From Sphingomonas sp. SCN 67-18 (GTDB lineage: Bacteria; Pseudomonadota; Alphaproteobacteria; Sphingomonadales; Sphingomonadaceae): a stretch of DNA of 64,000 nt. Position 1 is the first letter of the stretch, and every line of letters begins with the position of its first letter. The stretch spans positions 1 through 64,000 of the forward strand of contig NZ_MEFG01000005.1 in NCBI RefSeq assembly GCF_001724715.1, read 5' to 3'. The notes under the pieces are model-generated. The model was not told where the DNA came from and did not search any database. It was given only the letters and a program-made list of their open reading frames with translations. Positions 43,575 to 53,708 of this stretch are shown here, in pieces. The position numbers and the translations under genes were made by a program.

Positions 43575-44735
43575 ATGAAGGGCGGGATGGCGCGGGTGCT
43601 GATCGTCGCCGGGTCCGATTCCGGCGGCGGGGCGGGCATCCAGGCGGATATCAGGACGGTGACGATGCTGGGCGGCCATGCGATGACCGCCATCGCCGCC
43701 ATCACCGCGCAGAACACGCTGGGGGTGAGCGCGGTCCACCCCGTGCCGGCGGAGATGGTGCTGGCGCAGATCGACGCCGTGGCCGACGATATCGGCATCG
43801 ACGCGGTCAAGATCGGCATGATCGGATCGGCCGAAACCGCCCATGCGGTGGCGGACCGGCTGGCCCGCATCGATGCGCCCATCGTCTTCGATCCGGTGAT
43901 GGTGGCGACCAGCGGCGCGGTGCTGGCGGATGGCGAGACCATTGCCGCATTCCAGCGGCTGATGGCGATGGCGGCGGTCGCCACGCCCAACCTGCCCGAA
44001 TTGCAGGCGCTGGCCGGCGGCGCGGACGCGGCGGCGCTGGCCCGCCGCGCCGGTTGCGCGGTGCTGGCCAAGGGCGGCCATGTGCCGGGCGACGCGATCA
44101 CCGACGTGCTGGTCTGGCCGGACGGGACGGAACGCCGCTGGACGGGGGCGCGGATCGACACGGCGCACAGCCACGGCACCGGCTGCACGCTGGCGAGCGC
44201 CATCGCCACCGGGCTGGGCGAGGGGCTGCCGCTGGCCGACGCGGTGGCGCGGGCGCGGCTGTTCGTCCGCATCGCGCTGCGCGAGGCGCCGGGGCTGGGC
44301 CGGGGGCATGGGCCGATGGGGCATCCGCTGGTCCGGCTGGACGGCGTGCTGGACGGGCCGGTGCTCAACCAGGTGACGGTGGCGGCGGACGATTATGATC
44401 GCTCCGTCGCCTTCTACACCGCGCTCGGCCTTGAACAGATCGTCGCCGCGCCGCCGCGCTACGCTCGCTTCCAGACCGCGGGCGGCGGCACATTCTCTCT
44501 GCACCGGGCGGAGGCGGGGGAGGTGGCCGGGGCGACCACCGTCTATTTCGAATGCGTTGATCTGGACGCGCGGGTGGCGGCGCTGAAGGCGGCGGGGCTG
44601 GCCTTCGATCATGATCCGGTCGATCAGGACTGGCAGTGGCGGGAGGCGCGGCTGCGTGATCCCTTCGGCAATAGCGTGTGCCTGTACAGCGCGGGCGAGA
44701 TCCGCCGTTTCCCGCCCTGGCGGATCACGCCGTGA
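43575..44735 (+). CDS. thiD: HMP/HMP-phosphate kinase ThiD fused to a C-terminal VOC domain
   Basis: A 386-aa two-domain protein. Residues ~5-255 are a ribokinase-fold ThiD that phosphorylates hydroxymethylpyrimidine for thiamine synthesis: LIVAGSDSGGGAGIQADIRT, ITAQNTLGV, KIGMIGSAETAHAVADRL, DPVMVATSG, and the anion hole/catalytic HSHGTGCTLASAIATGL. Residues ~268-386 are a VOC (glyoxalase/dioxygenase-like) domain: LNQVTVAADDYDRSVAFYTA, PPRYARFQTAGGGTFSLHR, TTVYFECVDLDARVAALKAA and RDPFGNSVCLYSAG. The join has no stop or frameshift and the frame is continuous, so the fusion looks real. The VOC role is unknown. rnhB overlaps the stop as GTGA. Confidence 0.9.
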   Translation: MKGGMARVLIVAGSDSGGGAGIQADIRTVTMLGGHAMTAIAAITAQNTLGVSAVHPVPAEMVLAQIDAVADDIGIDAVKIGMIGSAETAHAVADRLARIDAPIVFDPVMVATSGAVLADGETIAAFQRLMAMAAVATPNLPELQALAGGADAAALARRAGCAVLAKGGHVPGDAITDVLVWPDGTERRWTGARIDTAHSHGTGCTLASAIATGLGEGLPLADAVARARLFVRIALREAPGLGRGHGPMGHPLVRLDGVLDGPVLNQVTVAADDYDRSVAFYTALGLEQIVAAPPRYARFQTAGGGTFSLHRAEAGEVAGATTVYFECVDLDARVAALKAAGLAFDHDPVDQDWQWREARLRDPFGNSVCLYSAGEIRRFPPWRITP

Positions 44736-45331
44736 CCCGCCTCGACGGGGCGATGGAGCGGGCGCACCCCGCCCCGGTGGCGGGGGTGGACGAGGCGGGT
44801 CGCGGGCCGCTGGCCGGGCCGGTGGTCGCCGCCGCCGTCATCCTGCCGGATGGCGATGTCCCGCCCGGCATCAACGACAGCAAGAAGCTGACGGCGCGCG
44901 CCCGCGCGGGGCTGTGCGCGCAACTGCGGGCGGTGGCGCGGGTCGGCGTCGGCATCGCCAGCGTCGAGGAGATCGACAGCATCAACATCCTGCAGGCGAC
45001 GCTGCTGGCCATGACCCGCGCGGTCGCCGCGCTGGGCGTCGCGCCCGGCATGGTGCTGGTGGACGGCAACCGGCTGCCACGCTGGGACCATCCCTCGACC
45101 GCCATCGTCGGCGGGGACGCGCTCTGCCTGTCGATCGCGGCGGCTTCCATCGTCGCCAAGCATGAGCGCGACATGATGATGATCGCCGCCGACGCGCGCT
45201 ATCCCGGCTATGGCTGGGCGTCGAACAAGGGCTATGGATCGCGCGATCATTGCGACGCCTTGCGCAGATTGGGGCCGAGCCCCTTGCACAGGCGGTCTTT
45301 TTCGCCCGTCGCGCAGGCTTTGCTGCTGTGA
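44732..45331 (+). CDS. rnhB: Ribonuclease HII
   Basis: A 199-aa enzyme that cuts RNA in RNA-DNA hybrids and at single ribonucleotides. It has the DEDD acidic set: Asp and Glu in GVDEAGRGPLAGPVVAAAV, Asp in LVDGNRLP, and the later Asp in SIVAKHERDMMM; NDSKKLT and PGYGWASNKGYGS are conserved. Start GTG at 44732 overlaps the thiD stop by 4 nt; the longer frame from 44678 is out of place in the VOC coding region. It ends 188 nt before ccrM. Confidence 0.95.
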   Translation: MTRLDGAMERAHPAPVAGVDEAGRGPLAGPVVAAAVILPDGDVPPGINDSKKLTARARAGLCAQLRAVARVGVGIASVEEIDSINILQATLLAMTRAVAALGVAPGMVLVDGNRLPRWDHPSTAIVGGDALCLSIAAASIVAKHERDMMMIAADARYPGYGWASNKGYGSRDHCDALRRLGPSPLHRRSFSPVAQALLL

Positions 45332-45332
45332 T

Positions 45333-45474
45333 GAGTCTTTATCGCCACACCACTAGTGGTTGAGTCCGCCCCCCGGCCTGCCACGCCACATCTCGTTGGG
45401 GACTCCTTTCGTTCCCGCTTTGGCGCCTCCCGATGTTCCGCGACTCGCGGAAATCCGCGCTTGACGGGCGAGTC
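45333..45474 (+). promoter_or_regulatory. Cluster of five GANTC sites upstream of ccrM
   Basis: GANTC occurs at 45333, 45362, 45401, 45442 and 45470, five sites within 142 nt of the 188-nt gap before ccrM. Chance would give less than one. GANTC is the CcrM target, so this is probably methylation-controlled regulation of ccrM itself, as known in Caulobacter, where two such sites lie in the ccrM leader. The core promoter boxes are not clear. Confidence 0.75.
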
Positions 45475-45519
45475 CCGATGCTTGAGGTTCGCCCGCTGAA
45501 TTGACGGGGACATGGTTAA

Positions 45520-47768
<2,249 letters not shown>

Positions 47769-47786
47769 CCGGCCGGGCGCGCCGCG

Positions 47787-49217
47787 TCAGGCGACGTCGG
47801 TGATGCCCAGCTCACCCAGCTTGCGGTACAGGGTCGACCGGCCGATGCCCAGCCGGCGGGCCACTTCCGTCATCCGCCCGCGATAATGGCCGATGGCCAG
47901 GCGGATGACGTCCGCCTCGATGGCGTCCAGCGTGCGCAGGTTGCCGTCCGGCTCGAACAGGGTGACGCCCGGCCCGCCCACCAGGAAGGATGCGGAGCTT
48001 TGCGCGCCCGGCTGGATGGAAATGGCGTGCTGGGCGATCTGCGGAAAATCGTCGGCGGTCAGCGCGTCGCCCTCGCACAGCACGGACGCGCGGAACAGCG
48101 CGTTCTGCAACTGGCGGACATTGCCGGGCCAGGCATAGGAAAGCAGCACGGACAGCGCGTCGTCGGTGATGCCCAGCCCGCGCATCCCCGGCTGCCGCGC
48201 GATGCGGGCCAGCAGGTGGCGGGCCAGCGCCGGAATGTCGGCGCGCCGGTCGCGCAGCGGCGGTATCGTCACCTGCACCACGTTCAGGCGGTAATAAAGG
48301 TCCTCGCGGAACCGCCCGGCGGCGACCTCGTCGATCAGCGTCTTGTTGGTCGCGGCGATCACCCGCACGTCGATGTCGCGGATGATCCGCCCGCCGATCG
48401 GCTGGATCTCGCCGGATTGCAGCACGCGCAGCAGCTTCACCTGCGCGTCCAGCGGCAATTCCCCCACTTCGTCGAGGAACAATGTGCCGCCGTCCGCTTC
48501 CTGGAACCGGCCGATCTTGCGGTCGAACGCGCCGGTAAAGGCCCCGCGTTCATGGCCGAACAGTTCGGATTCCACCAGATTCTGGGGGATCGCGCCGCAA
48601 TTGACCGCGATCAGCGGATTCTTGGCGCGCGGGCTGGCGGCGTGGATGGCGTCCGCCACCACTTCCTTGCCGACGCCGCTCTCGCCCTCGATCAGCACGG
48701 GCACGCGCGCCCGCGCCGCCTTGGCGGCAATGGCCAGCGCCGCGCGGAAACGCGGCACCGATCCGACGATCTCGTCAAAGGCCAGCGGCGCTGAGATTTT
48801 TTCGGAAAGCGGGCGCAGCTCCCCGCCGCTCGCGCCGGAGCCGACGGCGGCGTCCAGCGCGGTCAGCAGCCGGTCGGGCGCGATCGGCTTGACCAGGAAA
48901 TCGGTGGCACCCGCCCGCATCGCGTCGACGGCGATGGCGACGGAGGTGTGGGCGGTCAGCATCAATATGGGCAGCGCCGGGCGGCGCTCCCTGATCGCGG
49001 CGATCAGCGCCGCGCCGTCGAAACCGGGCACCCAATGGTCGAGTACGATCGCATCCAGCGCCAGCCCTTCGGGCGTTGCCAGCATGGCGATGGCGCTGTC
49101 CGCGTCGGGCGCGAAAATGGTCCGCCATCCGGCGCGAGACGCGATCGCGCCGACCAGCCGGCGCTGCGCCGGCTCGTCGTCGATCAGCATCAATATCCGC
49201 GTGCCGTCCTGCGCCAT
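47787..49217 (-). CDS. Sigma-54-dependent response regulator (NtrC type)
   Basis: A 476-aa transcription activator with three domains. The receiver (residues ~7-120) has IDDEP, phospho-acceptor region [14 protein letters not shown] and KPIAP. The AAA+ domain (~145-375) has Walker A GESGVGKE, the sigma-54 contact loop [11 protein letters not shown], Walker [14 protein letters not shown] and R-finger region. A Fis-type helix-turn-helix at the end ([20 protein letters not shown]) binds DNA. It must be phosphorylated by a sensor kinase, but none is nearby, so it is an orphan here. The ATG at 49217 with AGGG upstream is chosen over GTG 49223. Target genes unknown. Confidence 0.93.
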   Translation of the reverse strand: MAQDGTRILMLIDDEPAQRRLVGAIASRAGWRTIFAPDADSAIAMLATPEGLALDAIVLDHWVPGFDGAALIAAIRERRPALPILMLTAHTSVAIAVDAMRAGATDFLVKPIAPDRLLTALDAAVGSGASGGELRPLSEKISAPLAFDEIVGSVPRFRAALAIAAKAARARVPVLIEGESGVGKEVVADAIHAASPRAKNPLIAVNCGAIPQNLVESELFGHERGAFTGAFDRKIGRFQEADGGTLFLDEVGELPLDAQVKLLRVLQSGEIQPIGGRIIRDIDVRVIAATNKTLIDEVAAGRFREDLYYRLNVVQVTIPPLRDRRADIPALARHLLARIARQPGMRGLGITDDALSVLLSYAWPGNVRQLQNALFRASVLCEGDALTADDFPQIAQHAISIQPGAQSSASFLVGGPGVTLFEPDGNLRTLDAIEADVIRLAIGHYRGRMTEVARRLGIGRSTLYRKLGELGITDVA

Positions 49218-49396
49218 TGCCACCCTGCGTCGCTTCCCCCAAGGACGTCCCTGTTAGCCAGAGTGGGTAAATGTCGGATTAAGCGCGTGCAGTTCGGGGC
49301 TTGAGGCGGCCGTAGCGTCTGGCTAAGGACGAGGGGATTGGCGAGGACCGGATTTGCACGCCGGGCTTACAGGCCGGATTAACAAGGGGATGATCA

Positions 49397-49522
49397 ATGG
49401 CGGACCATGGTGACCTTCAGGCGCACGAGCAGACTTATGCCGGCGTGATGCGCCTTCTGAAAATTTCGACCGTGGTGTGTTTCGTCGTCGCCATGTTCAT
49501 CGTCTTCATCCTGGCGAATTGA
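49397..49522 (+). CDS. aa3-type cytochrome c oxidase subunit IV-like peptide
   Basis: A 41-aa peptide beginning MADHGDLQAHEQTYAGVMRL and ending in one transmembrane helix (STVVCFVVAMFIVFILAN). The YxGVMRLLK stretch followed by one helix is the bacterial aa3 oxidase subunit IV (PF07835) pattern. Homologous peptides often precede pntA in this bacterial group. AAGGGGA is 6 nt upstream of the ATG. It is too short for ordinary gene finding. pntAA starts 7 nt after its stop. The helix could also serve the transhydrogenase, which it accompanies. Confidence 0.85.
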   Translation: MADHGDLQAHEQTYAGVMRLLKISTVVCFVVAMFIVFILAN

Positions 49523-49529
49523 CGCCTGC

Positions 49530-50651
49530 ATGAAGATCGGGGTCCTGAAGGAAACCGCCGCGGGCGAAGGCCGCGTTTCAGCAACACCGGAAACAATCAA
49601 GAAGTTCATTGCCTTGGGGGCCGCCGTCGCGGTCGAGAAGGGCGCCGGCGCCGGCGCGTCGATTGACGACGACGCTTTCGCCGCGGCGGGTGCAACCGTC
49701 GGCGCGCGCGCGGACGTCATCGCGGACGCGGACATATTGCTGGGCGTGCAGGGGCCGACCCCGGCCAGCCTGAAGGGCGCCAAGGCGGGGGCATGGCTGT
49801 GCGCCGGGCTGAACCCCTTTGGCGAGCGCGGCCGAGTCGACGATTACGCCAAGGCGGGCGTCGAGGCGCTGGCCATGGAGTTCATGCCGCGCATCACCCG
49901 CGCGCAGTCGATGGACATTTTGTCGTCCCAGTCCAACCTCGCCGGCTACAAGGCGGTGCTGGACGCCGCCGCCGAATATGGCCGCGCCTTCCCGATGATG
50001 ATGACGGCGGCGGGCACCATTTCCGCCGCGCGCCTGTTCGTCATGGGCGTGGGCGTCGCCGGGCTGCAGGCCATCGCCACCGGGCGGCGGCTGGGCGCGC
50101 AGGTGTCCGCCACCGACGTGCGGTCCGCCACCAAGGAACAGATTGAAAGCCTTGGCGCGAAGGCGATCTTCGTAGAGGACGTCAAGGGCATCGAGGGCGA
50201 GGGATCGGGCGGCTACGCCACCGAGATGTCGGATGAATACAAGGCCGCGCAGGCGGCGCTGGTGTCCAGCCACATCGCCAAGCAGGATATCGTCATCACC
50301 ACGGCGCTGATCCCGGGGCGGCCCGCGCCGCGCCTGATCAGCGACGCGCAGATCGCGACGATGCGGCCGGGCAGCGTGATCGTCGATCTCGCGGTAGAGG
50401 CGGGCGGCAATGTCGAAGGCGCGGTCGCCGGCGAGGTCGTCGAGCGGCACGGCGTCAAGATCGTCGGGCACCGCAACGTGCCCGGGCGGCTGGCGGCGGA
50501 TGCGTCGGCGCTGTTCGCGCGCAACCTCTATAATTTCCTCAGCGCCTTCTGGGACAAGGACCAGGGGCGGCCGGTGCTGGATGAAGAGATCGGCAACGCC
50601 GTGCGCATCACCCAGGGCGGCAAGGTGGTGAATGAGAGGCTGCTGGGGTGA
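49530..50651 (+). CDS. pntAA: NAD(P) transhydrogenase subunit alpha part 1
   Basis: A 373-aa soluble NAD(H)-binding domain I of the proton-pumping transhydrogenase, which uses the proton gradient to reduce NADP with NADH. Features are KIGVLKETAAGEGRVSATPE at the start, DILSSQSNLAGYKAVLDAAA, and the Rossmann site FVMGVGVAGLQAIATGRRLG near 170-190. The mobile loop and closing block NVPGRLAADASALFARNLYN is present. The alpha subunit is split: the membrane part is encoded separately (pntAB). The next gene overlaps its stop by 4 nt (GTGA). Confidence 0.95.
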   Translation: MKIGVLKETAAGEGRVSATPETIKKFIALGAAVAVEKGAGAGASIDDDAFAAAGATVGARADVIADADILLGVQGPTPASLKGAKAGAWLCAGLNPFGERGRVDDYAKAGVEALAMEFMPRITRAQSMDILSSQSNLAGYKAVLDAAAEYGRAFPMMMTAAGTISAARLFVMGVGVAGLQAIATGRRLGAQVSATDVRSATKEQIESLGAKAIFVEDVKGIEGEGSGGYATEMSDEYKAAQAALVSSHIAKQDIVITTALIPGRPAPRLISDAQIATMRPGSVIVDLAVEAGGNVEGAVAGEVVERHGVKIVGHRNVPGRLAADASALFARNLYNFLSAFWDKDQGRPVLDEEIGNAVRITQGGKVVNERLLG

Positions 50652-51379
50652 GCTTGCTGATCGCCACTCTGCTCGGGGCAGCGGCGATCCCGGCGCTCGA
50701 GAAACCGGACCCCGGCTATGTCGCCGGCTGGGTCGCGGTGGCCGGCGCCGGGCAGCCCGATCTGCTGATTGCCGAGAAGCAGTGGGAATCGATCATCCGT
50801 TTCCGCCCGGCGGCGCGTTTCGTGCTGGACGGCGCGGCGGTGGAGCCGGGGCGGGACAAGCCGCTGCTGAACGCCGGCACGGCGATGATCGGCATCGCCA
50901 ATCATCCGGGCGTGGCGTGCGAGCTTGAGCGGCCACGGGGCGATTATTTCGTCGGCTGCGTGGCGGACAAGGACGGCGACGGCCGGTCGGAAACCTTCTT
51001 CAACCTCAATCACGCCAACCCCTTCCTGTTCAGCGCGCTGCGCCAGCCGCGCGCCAAGGACCGGGCGATCGCCCCGGTGACGCTGACGCCGCAGGCGGCG
51101 GGGGACGCGGCGGTGGAAATGGTGCTGTTCTACGCCAGCCGCGCCGAGGTGACGGGGCGCAACACCTTCCAGCTCTGCGTGCTGCGGCCGGACAACCGCA
51201 ACATCTGGGGCGACAAGACGGTCGCGCGCGGCTGCCTGCCGTCCGTCACCATGGGCGACAATGATTTTCCGCGCGGCCTGGCCCTTTACGGCCGCAACAT
51301 CATGTTCAAATCGCGCGATGGCGCGGGGGTCCGAATCTCGGTCAGCGGGGCGGACGCCGACGTTCCGGTGCGTTTGTGA
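50648..51379 (+). CDS. Uncharacterised exported protein within the pnt operon
   Basis: A 243-aa protein lying between pntAA and pntAB. The start is GTG, overlapping the pntAA stop (GTGA). A short hydrophobic stretch (LLIATLLGAAAIPAL) may be a signal peptide. Three cysteines (VACELERP, VGCVADKDGDGRSE, QLCVLRP and RGCLPS, four in total) and an EF-hand-like acidic loop DKDGDGRSE near residue 110 are visible. I do not recognise a family. Coupled translation suggests a role linked to the transhydrogenase or simply an operon passenger. Confidence 0.7.
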   Translation: MSLLIATLLGAAAIPALEKPDPGYVAGWVAVAGAGQPDLLIAEKQWESIIRFRPAARFVLDGAAVEPGRDKPLLNAGTAMIGIANHPGVACELERPRGDYFVGCVADKDGDGRSETFFNLNHANPFLFSALRQPRAKDRAIAPVTLTPQAAGDAAVEMVLFYASRAEVTGRNTFQLCVLRPDNRNIWGDKTVARGCLPSVTMGDNDFPRGLALYGRNIMFKSRDGAGVRISVSGADADVPVRL

Positions 51380-51417
51380 AGGGCGCGTCCTGCCGGGGCG
51401 GAAACAGGGAGTAGATC

Positions 51418-51699
51418 ATGGACTTCATTTCGATCCTGTCGATCTTCGTGCTGGCGTGCTTCGTCGGCTATTATGTCGTGTGGTCGGTCACGCCGGCGCT
51501 GCACACGCCGCTCATGGCGGTCACCAACGCGATTTCGTCGGTCATCATCGTCGGCGCGCTCATCGCCAGCGCGGCGGCCGGCTCCGCCTCGTCCAAATGG
51601 CTGGGGCTGCTGGCGGTGGTGCTGGCCAGCATCAATATTTTCGGCGGTTTCGCCGTCACCGCCCGCATGCTGGCGATGTACAAGAAGAAGGAACGGTGA
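51418..51699 (+). CDS. pntAB: NAD(P) transhydrogenase subunit alpha part 2
   Basis: A 93-aa membrane component (part of domain II) with three helices: ILSIFVLACFVGYYVVWSVT, TPLMAVTNAISSVIIVGALI and WLGLLAVVLASINIFGGFAV. TPALHTPLMAVTNAIS is a conserved transhydrogenase signature. It ends in a basic tail (MLAMYKKKER). CAGGGAGTAG is the ribosome site upstream of the ATG. pntB follows 45 nt later. Confidence 0.95.
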   Translation: MDFISILSIFVLACFVGYYVVWSVTPALHTPLMAVTNAISSVIIVGALIASAAAGSASSKWLGLLAVVLASINIFGGFAVTARMLAMYKKKER

Positions 51700-51744
51700 T
51701 GCCGGGGGGCTTCCGTTCGCCGCGCTCAAGGGGGATTTTCGACC

Positions 51745-53157
51745 ATGCATGAAGCCATTGCCGCCAACCCCTGGGTCTCGCTGGCCTATCTGATATCGGG
51801 CGTGCTGTTCATCCTCGCGCTGCGCGGGCTGTCCAGCCCGGCCAGCAGCCGACGGGGCAATAATTTCGGCATCGTCGGCATGGGCATCGCGGTGGTCACC
51901 ACCCTGCTCACCCATTTCAACGCGACCATCGTCGAGATCGTCATCGCCATCGCCATCGGCGCGGGCATCGGCCTCGTCACCGCGCGCAAGATCGCGATGA
52001 CGGCGATGCCGCAGCTCGTTGCCGCCTTTCACTCGCTGGTCGGCCTGGCGGCGGTGCTGGTGGCGGCGGCCGCCTATCTCAACCCGCAGGCCTTCGGCAT
52101 CGCGGACGCGGCGGGGCAGATCCTCGCGGTCAGCCGGATCGAGATGGGGCTTGGCGTGGCGATCGGCGCGATCACCTTTTCCGGCTCGGTCATCGCCTTC
52201 CTGAAACTGAACGGCAACATGTCGGGCAAGCCGATCACGCTGCCCGCGCGCCATGTCATCAACCTCGGCACGCTGGCCGCGATCCTGGGGCTGATCGCCT
52301 ATTTCCTCACCGATCAGAGCCCCTGGGTGTTCTGGACGGTGACGGCGCTGTCCTTCCTCATCGGTTTCCTGCTGATCATCCCGATCGGCGGCGCGGACAT
52401 GCCGGTGGTGGTGTCGATGCTCAACAGCTATTCCGGCTGGGCGGCGGCGGCGATGGGCTTCACCCTGCACAACACCGCGATGATCATCACCGGCGCGCTG
52501 GTCGGCTCGTCCGGCGCCATCCTCTCCTACATCATGTGCCGGGCAATGAACCGGAGTTTCATCAGCGTCATCGCCGGCGGCTTCGGCGGCGATTCCGCCG
52601 GTGGCGCGGCCGCGGCGGCGACGGACCGGCCGTGGAAGCGGGGATCGTCCGAGGATGCGGCCTTCCTGATGAGCCAGGCCGAGCAGGTCATCATCGTGCC
52701 CGGATACGGCATGGCCGTGGCGCAGGCGCAGCATGCGCTGAGGGAGATGGGCGACAAGCTGAAGGAACATGGTGTCACCGTGAAATACGCCATCCACCCC
52801 GTCGCCGGGCGTATGCCGGGGCACATGAACGTGCTGCTGGCCGAGGCCAACGTGCCCTATGACGATGTGTTCGAGCTGGAGGACATCAACAGCGAGTTCG
52901 CGCGCAGCGACGTGGCCTTCGTCATCGGCGCCAACGACGTGACCAACCCGGCGGCGAAGACCGACAAATCCTCGCCCATCTACGGCATGCCCATCCTCGA
53001 CGTCGAAAAGGCCAAGACGGTGCTGTTCGTGAAGCGGTCCATGGGCGGGGTCGGCTATGCCGGCGTCGACAATGACGTTTTCTACCGCGACAACACCATG
53101 ATGCTGCTCGCCGACGCCAAGAAGATGGTCGAGGAAATCGTCAAGTCGCTCGACTGA
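51745..53157 (+). CDS. pntB: NAD(P) transhydrogenase subunit beta
   Basis: A 470-aa subunit: about nine membrane helices of domain II (residues ~10-265, with conserved AAFHSLVGLAAVLVAAAAYL and DMPVVVSMLNSYSGWAAAAM) plus the NADP-binding domain III (residues ~290-470). There VIIVPGYGMAVAQAQHALRE binds the dinucleotide, KYAIHPVAGRMPGHMNVLLA follows, and VIGANDVTNPAAKTD closes the site. Length is normal. A hairpin 13 nt after the stop probably ends the operon. Confidence 0.96.
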   Translation: MHEAIAANPWVSLAYLISGVLFILALRGLSSPASSRRGNNFGIVGMGIAVVTTLLTHFNATIVEIVIAIAIGAGIGLVTARKIAMTAMPQLVAAFHSLVGLAAVLVAAAAYLNPQAFGIADAAGQILAVSRIEMGLGVAIGAITFSGSVIAFLKLNGNMSGKPITLPARHVINLGTLAAILGLIAYFLTDQSPWVFWTVTALSFLIGFLLIIPIGGADMPVVVSMLNSYSGWAAAAMGFTLHNTAMIITGALVGSSGAILSYIMCRAMNRSFISVIAGGFGGDSAGGAAAAATDRPWKRGSSEDAAFLMSQAEQVIIVPGYGMAVAQAQHALREMGDKLKEHGVTVKYAIHPVAGRMPGHMNVLLAEANVPYDDVFELEDINSEFARSDVAFVIGANDVTNPAAKTDKSSPIYGMPILDVEKAKTVLFVKRSMGGVGYAGVDNDVFYRDNTMMLLADAKKMVEEIVKSLD

Positions 53158-53169
53158 CCGGCTCTCGGC

Positions 53170-53203
53170 CGGTCGATCCCGCCTGATCGCGCGGGATCGA
53201 CCG
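53170..53203 (+). terminator. Long hairpin at the end of the pnt operon
   Basis: A perfect 13-bp stem (CGGTCGATCCCGC with GCGGGATCGACCG) and 8-nt loop begin 13 nt after the pntB stop. No T-run follows (TTCCGG), so it is a stem-only terminator or an mRNA 3' stabiliser rather than a classic intrinsic terminator. Confidence 0.6.
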
Positions 53204-53255
53204 TTCCGGACCAATCGCCGTTCAATTCCGGCGCCGGGCGGCCGTCCCGTCCGGC

Positions 53256-53669
53256 ATGGATATCGACGCGCAACGGGCAAGGGCGCTCAACGCCTTGATC
53301 GCCGCGACCCGCCGGGACGAGCGGGCGATGCGGCTGCAACATTGGCTGATGCAGCTCGCCGGGCTGCTCGGCCACGCACGCGATACGCTGGACCGTCATG
53401 GCCTGAACAGCGGCCCGCTGCGCCGCGCCATCGCGGATGCCGCGCGGGAGGCGCTGGCGCTGGAGCAGGGTTTACGGCGTGATCGCGCGCGGCTGAAACG
53501 GCGAATGGCCGTGCTCACGCGGGCCAGCGCCGGGGACGCGGATGGAATTGTTCGATCCGTTATGGATGAAGATTCCGGGTTGCCCCCGCACAGCCAAGCT
53601 GCTGAAATCGGCATGGTAAACAAAATATCCGGAATGGACCAACGGGGGGCTGACCTTCCTCCGAAATGA
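53256..53669 (+). CDS. Hypothetical protein, helical
   Basis: A 137-aa protein, mostly alpha-helical in its first 95 residues and rich in Arg, Ala and Leu (ALNALIAATRRDERAMRLQH, ALALEQGLRRDRARLKRRMA). The tail is polar and looks unstructured. No family is recognised and no ribosome site is strong. It lies between the pnt operon hairpin and a regulator gene, 39 nt upstream of the latter, so it may be co-transcribed with it. Coding potential is moderate: codon pattern fits the genome in the first two thirds. Confidence 0.5.
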   Translation: MDIDAQRARALNALIAATRRDERAMRLQHWLMQLAGLLGHARDTLDRHGLNSGPLRRAIADAAREALALEQGLRRDRARLKRRMAVLTRASAGDADGIVRSVMDEDSGLPPHSQAAEIGMVNKISGMDQRGADLPPK

Positions 53670-53708
53670 TTGCACTGTCGGGAACAGAAGCTGAACAAGG
53701 GTCGCGCT

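Noticed and set aside
42203-44368. 721-aa minus-strand frame opposite glmM and thiD
   Set aside because: Shadow frame with no domain; both plus-strand genes have full motifs.
51286-53280. 664-aa minus-strand frame opposite pntAB/pntB
   Set aside because: Shadow frame rich in Arg, His, Asp; pnt genes are unmistakable.
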